In this document: positions 38,967 through 45,711 of the stretch, piece by piece
Layout: every line of letters starts with the position of its first letter
Numbering within the stretch: position 1 is the stretch's first letter
Assembly: GCA_964448005.1 (NCBI GenBank)
Contig: CAYUUW010000006.1
Span: forward strand, 1 to 45,711
DNA from: CAYUUW01 sp964448005
GTDB lineage: Bacteria; Patescibacteriota; Gracilibacteria; UM-FILTER-43-11
Reading direction: 5' to 3'
Length of the DNA stretch: 45,711 nucleotides
Position numbers and translations under genes: made by a program
Notes under the pieces: model-generated
What the model was told of the DNA's origin: nothing
Seen by the model: only the letters and a program-made list of their open reading frames with translations
The model's database searches: none

Positions 38967-41900
38967 TTGATCCGTTCCACTTTTCTCCGCGCCGGGCTCC
39001 TCCCCTTAGTTGCCGCATGGGCCCTGGCTCTGGGCTTTCTTTCTCCGGTAGCCTTGGCTGCGCCTGGCGACAGCTGCGTGAGCCCGCAGGGCACCAGCGT
39101 GGACCAGCTGTGCAATGTTTCGGCCGGGGAGCTGTGCGTGAACGGCACCTGCCAGTTCGTTTCGCTGGAGCAGGGCGGCACCGGCCTCAGCATTCCCACA
39201 GGCCAGGTCAAAGTGAGCGAGTCCATTGTCCAGGACAGGAGCCTGGGCGACCTGATCGTGCTGGTGGTCAATTACCTCATTGGCTTCTTGGGCCTGGTGG
39301 CCACCGTGATGTTCATTGCGGCCGGCGTGATGCTGGTGACGGCCGGGGGGGATGACGGGAGGATCGACAAGGCCAAAAGCATCATGACCTATGCGGTCGT
39401 GGGCATCCTGATCGTCATCTTCTCCTACAGCATCGTCCAGTTCGTCACCCGCTCGGCCTCTTCCGGAACCGAAAGCCTGCCCCCCGGCTCGGGCGGCAGC
39501 GGCCCATCGGCCTCCCAATGCAGCGTGACCAGCGATTGCCCGGCCGGGAACTACTGCGCCAACGGCCAGTGCCAGGGCGCGCAGCAGGTGTCTTGCGTGG
39601 ATGATTCCCAGTGCGGCCCCAGCAAGCAATGCAGCCCTTTGGGCTATTGCTACAATCCTTTGGCCGAAGGCAGCGCCCCCTGCCAAAACAGCAGCGACTG
39701 CTTTGTTGGATTCCTCTGCAACGCGGCCTCCAAGCAATGCGAGCTGGCGGGCAACGGCAATGGCGGCCTGGTCGGCGGGGACACCCAAGCCGCTTCCCAG
39801 GAATCCCTGCAGAACATGGATTCCCTCATCAAAGGCCTTTCCGATGAGATCGATTCGGTGAACAAGGACATCAACGATCTGTCGCCCGACCTCAAGGGAA
39901 AGGTCGTGGAGGCGCTGGCCTCCGGCTTTCTGGCCGACAAGGCCGCCGGCATCCAGTCGCTTCTGGCCCAAACGGAGGATCCGGCCAGCCTGGCGATTCT
40001 GGAGCGCATCGCGCAGCTTCTGGGCCGCCTGGGGGATCTGAGGGAAGAGTTCGACGCCCTGCGCACGACCATGCCTGAATCGATTGCCACCATCGAAGCC
40101 TGGGACCAGGCCTCCAATGACCTGGACGAATCGGTGGCGGACCCGCGCAGCAGCCTCAAGTTCCGCCGCTTCGAAAAAGGCTACACCGCCCTCAAGCAGA
40201 TCCTGCGCCAATTCCCCCTCATGCAGTCCCGCATCCGGGCCTTGCCGGCGGAGGGGAATGTGCCCTTCACCGTCACCCTCAACGGGCTGGATTCGGTGGA
40301 CCCCACCGGCGGAACCATCAGCGACTACAAATGGTCCTATTTGGATAGCCAGGGCAGCCTGGTTTCGCTGGGGAACGCTCCTGTGGTGATCCACACCTTC
40401 ACCGAGCCCAACACCTATTCCGTGCGCCTGCAGGTTTCCACTTCCCAGGTCGACGGAGCCGGCTACAAGACGGCCATGGAAGGGGTCTCCACCATCCGCA
40501 TCAAGGCCAGTCCTCCGGCCTCCCTGGTGAACTTCCGGATCAACGGGGTCGAGGCGGGCGACGTGTACCATGCCACGACCGAGGAGGCTCGGCTGGGCCT
40601 GGCCTTCGATCCTTCCTCCACGGTTCCGGCCCTCGGGCGCTCCATTCAAAGCTACGAATGGTTCTTCGGCGACGGCAATACCGAAAGGCGCGGCAGCTCC
40701 TCGGCGGTCATTCATGGCTACGCCAAGGCCGGCGAGTACAATGTGACCCTGGAGACCCGCGACAGCGTGGGCGAGGAGGACAAGAAGACCGTCAAGCTGC
40801 TCATTCAGTCCTTGGCGGCCTCGGTGAAGGCTGATCCCGCCGAAGGGGACGTGACGACCGAATACCTTTTGGACGGATCTGAATCCCGCTCCGACAACGG
40901 CGTGATCAGCGAGTACCGCTGGGAGGTGCTGGACTACGAGGACAACCTGATCGAAGGCTTCGCCGACCCCACGGTCAGCTACCGCTTCGCGAGCCCGGGC
41001 ACCTACAAGGCTGCCTTGACCGTGACGGACACCGGCGGCCGAAGCGACCGCCAGATCCGCTACATCACGGTTCGCTCCCGCCCTCCGGTGGCCAACTTCT
41101 CCTATTTCGCGCCGAGCAAGAATCGCCCCAATCATTTCCAGTTCAGCGCTGCCAGCAGCTACGATCCGGACATGGGCGACCCCATCAGCTATTCCTGGGA
41201 TTTCAACGGGGACGGCGCCTTCGAGGTGGTGGACAGCCGCGACCTGCTGGCCCAGTACACTTATCCCAAAGCGGGCGAGTACCGTGCGGTGCTCCAGGTG
41301 GAGGATTCCTTCCGCCAGCGCCATCAGGCGGAAAAAGTGATCAAGGTGGATTCCGTGCTGGGCGGCGAGATCCGGATGGGCAGCAAGGCCGTCCAGGTGG
41401 ACGAAATCGTCTCCTTCGAGGCCTCCAGTCCCAAGGCGGTGGCTTACCTGTGGGAATTCGGCGATGGGCAGACGGCCAGCACCGAGAGCAAAACCATCGA
41501 CCATGCCTATTCCAAGAAAGGCAAATACAAGGTCACCCTTCATTTCTTCGACAGGAACGACGAGAGCAACACGGACACTGCTTTCGTGCTGGTGGGGGAC
41601 CAGGATTCCCCCTTGGCTCTGGCGGAGGCCACGGTGAACGAGCACACGCCTTTGCTCACCGAGGATGCCTGCGGGGCCGGCAAAAGCGCCATGGCCGTGA
41701 CCCGCAGCGAGCAGGTTCTGCTGAGCGGAGAGGATTCCTCCAATAGCGACGGCACCCCCCGGCTTCTGGACTACGCCTGGGAGGTTTCCGAAGGGGTCCG
41801 CAACACCGGACGCAATTTCTCCTACCGCTTCCAGGAGCTGACGGCTCCCGGCGAGTGCGCCGAGATTTCCTTGGCTGTGCGCGACCAGATCAGCGGAAAG

Positions 41901-43196
41901 ACCAGCGAAAAGGACACCCTGTACTTCCAGGTGGTCAACCGGACGCCTTCCTTGGCGGATTTCCTGGTGGAGCCTTTGGGCAAGCCGGAGACTCCTTTGC
42001 GGGTTCGCCTGAAGGCCGTGCTTCCTTCCGATCAGGACGGGGCCATCAAGCGCTACCGCTGGTGGGCTTTCCGCGAAGGCAACGAGGAGGAGCGGCTAGG
42101 CATGCATTCCACTGCCGGCCCGGAGACGGAAATGGTCATCACCGCCCAAGGGCAGCCCGGGGTGAAGAACCGCTATGTCTTTGTCCTGGAGATGACCGAC
42201 AACGACGGCGGCATCTACACGACCTTGAATGATTTCGGATCCTTGAGCCAATTGGAGGTCGCCAACGGCTCCAACCTTTCGCCGGTGGCCGAATTCACGA
42301 TGGACAAGACCACCATCGCCGTAGGGGACACGGTCTCCTTCTCCTCCAAATCCTACGATCCCCAGGGCGACGAGCTGCCGGCCAGCGCCTTCCGCTGGGA
42401 TTTCGACGGGGACGGGAATTTCGACGATGTCTCCAGCGGGCCCGCGGTCAGCCGCCAATTCAACACGCCGGGCCAGTTCGAGGTGCGCCTGAGGGTCACC
42501 TATGAAGGCCTCTCCTCCAGCGCGGCCCATACGGTGAACGTGCAGCCCACCAACAGCTTCCCTCAGGCGGCTTTCACTTACTCCATCAAGGAAAGCACCG
42601 CCTCCTTCGAGGGGCGGCATTCCCGCTACGACCCGGATTTGGAGAACGAGACCCTGCGCTACGAATGGGATTTTGATGCCCGCCAGGACGCGGACGGAAA
42701 CGGCGTGGCGGACGACGATGTTCAGTCGACCGAGCCCAACCCGAGCTACACTTACCCCCAGCCCAGCAGCTACCGGGCCCGCCTGAGGGTGAAGGACAGC
42801 CTGGGCATGACGGGCGTGGCCGTGCGCGAGGTGAATCTGGGGCTCAATGCGACCCAGCTTCAGCAGAACACGCTGCAGTCGATGGAGGTCTCGTCTTTGG
42901 GTCGCCCCATGACCACCCTGAGCCTGCGGGCCACCCCAGTCAATCTCTCGGTGGGGGGCAGCGCCGAGCTGACGGCCAAGGTGCTCAATGCCGACAAGAC
43001 GCCTTACCGCGGCACCGTTTTCTTCGAGATCGTGGAGGGCAGCGGCGAGCTGACCCCCAATCCTGTGCCGGCCAAGGAATCGGAGGCGGTCACGGTGTTC
43101 ACCGCCACGGCGCCCGGCCCGGTGCGCCTGAGGGCCCGCGCCACTGGAACCTACCATGGAGAGCTTTTCGAGGACATGGTGCTGCGAGCCAATTAA
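38967..43196 (+). CDS. Giant surface protein: VirB2-like pilin unit fused to Cys-rich and PKD repeats
   Basis: 1409 residues from TTG 38967, chosen because a signal peptide begins there (LPLVAAWALALGFLSPVALA); the frame is open upstream but overlaps the pilin gene. Order: signal peptide; short Cys-rich segment; two membrane helices of the VirB2-like pilin type (VVNYLIGFLGLVATVMFIAA, then YAVVGILIVIFSYSIVQFVT); a Cys-rich stretch with three CxxxxxC-type repeats (about 180-260); a helical coiled region; about nine PKD-like beta domains (motifs YEWFFGDG, YSWDFNGDG, YLWEFGDG, FRWDFDGDG, YEWDFDARQDADG); and a C-terminal bacterial Ig-like domain. The pilin unit links it to the gene upstream. A long adhesive stalk anchored in the membrane or pilus base is inferred. 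Confidence 0.92.
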   Translation: MIRSTFLRAGLLPLVAAWALALGFLSPVALAAPGDSCVSPQGTSVDQLCNVSAGELCVNGTCQFVSLEQGGTGLSIPTGQVKVSESIVQDRSLGDLIVLVVNYLIGFLGLVATVMFIAAGVMLVTAGGDDGRIDKAKSIMTYAVVGILIVIFSYSIVQFVTRSASSGTESLPPGSGGSGPSASQCSVTSDCPAGNYCANGQCQGAQQVSCVDDSQCGPSKQCSPLGYCYNPLAEGSAPCQNSSDCFVGFLCNAASKQCELAGNGNGGLVGGDTQAASQESLQNMDSLIKGLSDEIDSVNKDINDLSPDLKGKVVEALASGFLADKAAGIQSLLAQTEDPASLAILERIAQLLGRLGDLREEFDALRTTMPESIATIEAWDQASNDLDESVADPRSSLKFRRFEKGYTALKQILRQFPLMQSRIRALPAEGNVPFTVTLNGLDSVDPTGGTISDYKWSYLDSQGSLVSLGNAPVVIHTFTEPNTYSVRLQVSTSQVDGAGYKTAMEGVSTIRIKASPPASLVNFRINGVEAGDVYHATTEEARLGLAFDPSSTVPALGRSIQSYEWFFGDGNTERRGSSSAVIHGYAKAGEYNVTLETRDSVGEEDKKTVKLLIQSLAASVKADPAEGDVTTEYLLDGSESRSDNGVISEYRWEVLDYEDNLIEGFADPTVSYRFASPGTYKAALTVTDTGGRSDRQIRYITVRSRPPVANFSYFAPSKNRPNHFQFSAASSYDPDMGDPISYSWDFNGDGAFEVVDSRDLLAQYTYPKAGEYRAVLQVEDSFRQRHQAEKVIKVDSVLGGEIRMGSKAVQVDEIVSFEASSPKAVAYLWEFGDGQTASTESKTIDHAYSKKGKYKVTLHFFDRNDESNTDTAFVLVGDQDSPLALAEATVNEHTPLLTEDACGAGKSAMAVTRSEQVLLSGEDSSNSDGTPRLLDYAWEVSEGVRNTGRNFSYRFQELTAPGECAEISLAVRDQISGKTSEKDTLYFQVVNRTPSLADFLVEPLGKPETPLRVRLKAVLPSDQDGAIKRYRWWAFREGNEEERLGMHSTAGPETEMVITAQGQPGVKNRYVFVLEMTDNDGGIYTTLNDFGSLSQLEVANGSNLSPVAEFTMDKTTIAVGDTVSFSSKSYDPQGDELPASAFRWDFDGDGNFDDVSSGPAVSRQFNTPGQFEVRLRVTYEGLSSSAAHTVNVQPTNSFPQAAFTYSIKESTASFEGRHSRYDPDLENETLRYEWDFDARQDADGNGVADDDVQSTEPNPSYTYPQPSSYRARLRVKDSLGMTGVAVREVNLGLNATQLQQNTLQSMEVSSLGRPMTTLSLRATPVNLSVGGSAELTAKVLNADKTPYRGTVFFEIVEGSGELTPNPVPAKESEAVTVFTATAPGPVRLRARATGTYHGELFEDMVLRAN

Positions 43197-43212
43197 ATCC
43201 CCATTTGCTTTG

Positions 43213-45711
43213 ATGTTCAAAAAATTTGTTCAAAAATTCGTGCTTCTGTCGCTTCTTGCCCTAGGGCTTGCTCCTTTCGCCCTGGCCAGCGGGAAAATGG
43301 AGGTGGCCTTGGGCCAGCCCGTCCTGATCCAGGCGGAGGACAGCGGCATCAACACCAGCTACCAATGGCTGGTCAAGCGGGGAACGGAAATCCTTTTCAC
43401 CCAGAACAAGCCCATTCTGGAGTACACCTTTCTGGAAGCGGGGGAGTACGAAGCGGTGGCCACTTCCACCGACCGCTTCGATCGGTCCAGCCAGACTTCC
43501 GTTTTCATTCTGGTGGGCGACACCTATGACCTGGATCGCGCTTCGGCCGGAAGCCGCCCTGCCGCGGCAGGGCCTTTGGCGGTTTCCTACCAGACTCTGC
43601 CTTCGCGCACGAGCCAGAACACCATTCCCCTGATCGGGGCGGGCACGGTGGCTTTCGATATCGACGCCTTGCGCCCGGACGTGGTGGAGTACCGCATCGA
43701 CCGCAATGTCTTCGCCGACAGCGACGGCAACGGCATCGCCAATGACGACATCGACAATTCCGCCGACGATTCCTACCTTCGGGGCGGCGTTTGGGAAACC
43801 GCCTACGCTCCTGGAGAGGCGGCCAAGATCGTTCCGGAGATCACCCTGGTGACCCGCTCCGGCGAGACGGCCAAGGCCCAGGCCGAAGTGATCTTCGAAA
43901 CTCAAGCCTCCTCCTCTGCTCCTTTGACCGCCATCCTGGATCTGCTTCCTCGCCCGAACCCGGAGCAGCAGGTGGAGCTCTACAAGACTTCGCAGACGGT
44001 CGGCTTCTATGCCCGCCGCAGCCAAGGGCCGATCAAGGAATACCGCATCGACCGGAACATTTTCGCCGACAGCGACGGCGACGGCGATCCCCAGAATGAC
44101 ATCGATAACTTCAACACCCCCTCCTTCTCCACCGGCGATGTGTGGACGACCAGCTACGAAAAGACCGGGGGGCAGATCATTGCGCAGCTGATTGTGGTCA
44201 GCCCCGATGGGAAGGGGAGCCGCGTCCAGCGGGAAGTGGTCTTCACCGATCGTCCTCCTTCGGATCTGGGCCCGGCCGCCAGCGCTTCCCCCATCTTCAT
44301 TTCGGCCGACAAGGATTTTGTGCTGAAGGGCAATCCGGTGCTCCTGAGCATCGAGGGACTCTCCCAGTCCGCCCGGAAATACACTTTCGAATGGGACCTG
44401 GACGGCGACGGGGAGGCGGAGAAGTCCATCGAGGGCGAGAATACGGTGACGCATGCCTACGATGCGCCTGGGGTGCATCCCATCAAAGTCAAGGTGACGG
44501 GCGAGGATGGGCAATCCGCCGAGCTGTCGCTGGACCTTCTGGTGAAGGAAGCCGAAAAGACCACGGCCGATTTCGAGTTTTCCGCGGAAGGCAATACCGT
44601 CACGTTCATCAGCCGCTCGCAGGCCGCCTTCAATCTGGCGGACAAGGCCTTGAGCTATTCCTGGAACTTCGGGGACACCGACGAGGAGGGCTACCTTTCC
44701 CAAAAGGAGCAGTCCACGGCTCCCAATCCGGTCTACCGCTACCGCTACAAGGGCCGTTACCTGGTCACCCTGACGGTGGCCGATGCGGACAGGGTGGTGG
44801 ACAGCAAGACGATGGAGGTCTCCATCGAGCAGGGCGAAGAGGGCGAGGGAGCCGTCTCCGGGCAGGAGACCCCCACCGGAGAGACTCCGGCTTCCTCTTC
44901 GGGCCCTTCGCTGACCATCAAGATTCTCAAATGGCTCGGCTGGATCGTTCTGGGCCTTCTGGCTTTGCTGACGCTTGCTTTGGTTGGGCTCTTTGCCACC
45001 TTCAAGGTTCAGCATCCTGATCTGCTTTTTGATGAGCTGGTGGATGAATTCAAGATGAAGCTGCTCTCCCTGCTGGGGCTCAGGGATCTGATTGAGCCTT
45101 CGGGCCCTGCCGCCCCTCAGCCTCCTCCCTCCAGCCCTTCCGCCGGACCGGCCTCGTCCCGTCCGCCTGCTTCCCCGAATCCTCCTGCCGCGCCTCCGCA
45201 GAAGCCTGCCTCCGTCCCTCTTCCTGCGGTGCAGCCGGGTTCCGCCGGGCCGCTGCCGGATTGGCTCAAGCCCAAGCCAGCTTCTCCCGCCTCCTCCGCC
45301 GCTCCGGCGGACAGGCCTGCGCCGCCCAAGCCGCAGATCATCGAGGGCGAAGCGGAGGAGCTGAAGAAGTCTCCTGCCTCCTCTGCCGCTCCGGCGGACA
45401 AGCCTGCGCCTGCGAACGCCCCAAAGGTCAATCCGCCTTCTGCGCAAGCTCCGGCGGCTCCTTTCCCCGATTGGCTCAAGCCCAAGCCGGCTTCCACGCC
45501 TCCCGCTCCCGCTTCGGCTCCGGCAACCCCTCTTCCGCCTAAGCCTGCCTCGCCGGCGAGTCCTGCCAAGCCTGCCGATTCCCCCAAGCCTTCCGCTGGC
45601 CCGGCTTCTGCCCAGCCGCCTGCCCAGGCCCCTCGGCCTGCCGCCCAGCCTCCTTCAGCGGCTTCCGCAGCTTCCGCTCCGGCAGAGCCCAAGCCGACGA
45701 GCCAGCCTGTC
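43213..45711 (+). CDS. PKD-domain surface protein with membrane helix and Pro/Ala tail, 3' end off the window
   Basis: ATG 43213, 16 bases after the pilin-PKD gene; the frame stays open for 833 codons to the last base. A signal peptide (MFKKFVQKFVLLSLLALGLA) is followed by PKD-like domains. Two near-identical Asp-rich motifs, RIDRNVFADSDGNG and RIDRNIFADSDGDG, look like calcium-binding DxDxDG loops; FEWDLDGDGE and YSWNFGDTDEE are PKD marks. One membrane helix (IVLGLLALLTLALVGLFATF, about 578-597) then leads to a tail with Pro, Ala, Ser and Lys, in which PDWLKPKPAS occurs twice and SPASSAAPAD twice. The tail should be cytosolic. Third gene of the surface operon. Confidence 0.92.
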   Translation, partial: MFKKFVQKFVLLSLLALGLAPFALASGKMEVALGQPVLIQAEDSGINTSYQWLVKRGTEILFTQNKPILEYTFLEAGEYEAVATSTDRFDRSSQTSVFILVGDTYDLDRASAGSRPAAAGPLAVSYQTLPSRTSQNTIPLIGAGTVAFDIDALRPDVVEYRIDRNVFADSDGNGIANDDIDNSADDSYLRGGVWETAYAPGEAAKIVPEITLVTRSGETAKAQAEVIFETQASSSAPLTAILDLLPRPNPEQQVELYKTSQTVGFYARRSQGPIKEYRIDRNIFADSDGDGDPQNDIDNFNTPSFSTGDVWTTSYEKTGGQIIAQLIVVSPDGKGSRVQREVVFTDRPPSDLGPAASASPIFISADKDFVLKGNPVLLSIEGLSQSARKYTFEWDLDGDGEAEKSIEGENTVTHAYDAPGVHPIKVKVTGEDGQSAELSLDLLVKEAEKTTADFEFSAEGNTVTFISRSQAAFNLADKALSYSWNFGDTDEEGYLSQKEQSTAPNPVYRYRYKGRYLVTLTVADADRVVDSKTMEVSIEQGEEGEGAVSGQETPTGETPASSSGPSLTIKILKWLGWIVLGLLALLTLALVGLFATFKVQHPDLLFDELVDEFKMKLLSLLGLRDLIEPSGPAAPQPPPSSPSAGPASSRPPASPNPPAAPPQKPASVPLPAVQPGSAGPLPDWLKPKPASPASSAAPADRPAPPKPQIIEGEAEELKKSPASSAAPADKPAPANAPKVNPPSAQAPAAPFPDWLKPKPASTPPAPASAPATPLPPKPASPASPAKPADSPKPSAGPASAQPPAQAPRPAAQPPSAASAASAPAEPKPTSQPV

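Noticed and set aside
39006..41645. An 879-codon open frame antisense to the pilin-PKD gene
   Set aside because: The plus strand shows regular PKD repeats with conserved motifs; the minus frame has none.
43261..45447. A 728-codon minus-strand open frame near the right end
   Set aside because: Arg/Gly-rich shadow of the real plus-strand PKD protein, which has no stop before the window ends.
1..45711. Alternative genetic code with UGA read as Gly
   Set aside because: leuS, hicB, prfA and many other genes end at TGA at the expected family length, and no in-frame TGA interrupts a conserved protein.

Overview
The window looks like a chromosomal segment of a small-genome, GC-rich bacterium, most likely from the candidate phyla radiation (Patescibacteria; Peregrinibacteria-like is my best guess, but the phylum is not proven here). 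The reasons are a bacterial release factor 1, a bacterial leucyl-tRNA synthetase with an extra inserted domain, short two-helix VirB2-like pilins of the type common in these genomes, a stand-alone sigma region 4/HARE-HTH protein, and many short proteins of unknown function. TGA is used as a normal stop throughout, which argues against the recoded Gracilibacteria/Absconditabacteria. Most genes are GC-rich. Promoters stand out as AT-rich islands with near-consensus TTGACA/TATAAT boxes. Many starts lack a clear Shine-Dalgarno site. No rRNA, tRNA, CRISPR array or intact insertion sequence was seen. Three 10-N assembly gaps interrupt genes.

Layout. 1-6.8 kb: two related secreted Ig-like proteins around a PrsW-type membrane protease, a C39-like peptidase, a hemolysin III homologue, a HicBA pair with a frameshifted toxin, a DUF2335 pair and a methyltransferase. 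6.8-10.9 kb: a YgjP-type metalloprotease, a coiled-coil membrane protein, and leuS carrying a Nudix domain inside its editing domain. 11-17.7 kb: an accessory stretch of small membrane proteins on the minus strand, including a tandem pair whose leaders and terminators are almost identical although the coding parts have diverged; then a lipoprotein with a HELRH motif, three acidic unknown proteins and an MGMT-like protein. 17.8-25.3 kb: type IV secretion-like genes, with a VirD4-like ATPase on the plus strand and a convergent operon encoding a VirB6/TrbL-like channel, a small membrane protein and a large helical protein whose N-terminal part is split off by an apparent 1-base frameshift. 25.3-31.9 kb: prfA, a second tandem pair of unknown cassettes with conserved flanks, gpmA, a Cys phosphatase, a DUF1624 membrane protein and the sigma4-HARE protein. 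32-36 kb: an unknown membrane-associated protein beside a single-chain MmeI-like restriction-modification enzyme whose specificity domain has lower GC. 36-38.3 kb: three unknown genes, one HEAT-like. 38.4 kb to the end: a plus-strand surface operon with a VirB2-like pilin, a 1409-residue pilin-PKD fusion, and a PKD protein anchored by one membrane helix with a long Pro/Ala tail that runs off the window.

How it may work together: the ATPase, VirB6-like channel, pilins and giant PKD proteins could form one cell-surface type IV secretion or attachment apparatus split over two loci. The most unusual features are the LeuRS-Nudix fusion and the two sets of tandem cassettes with conserved UTRs and diverged coding sequence.
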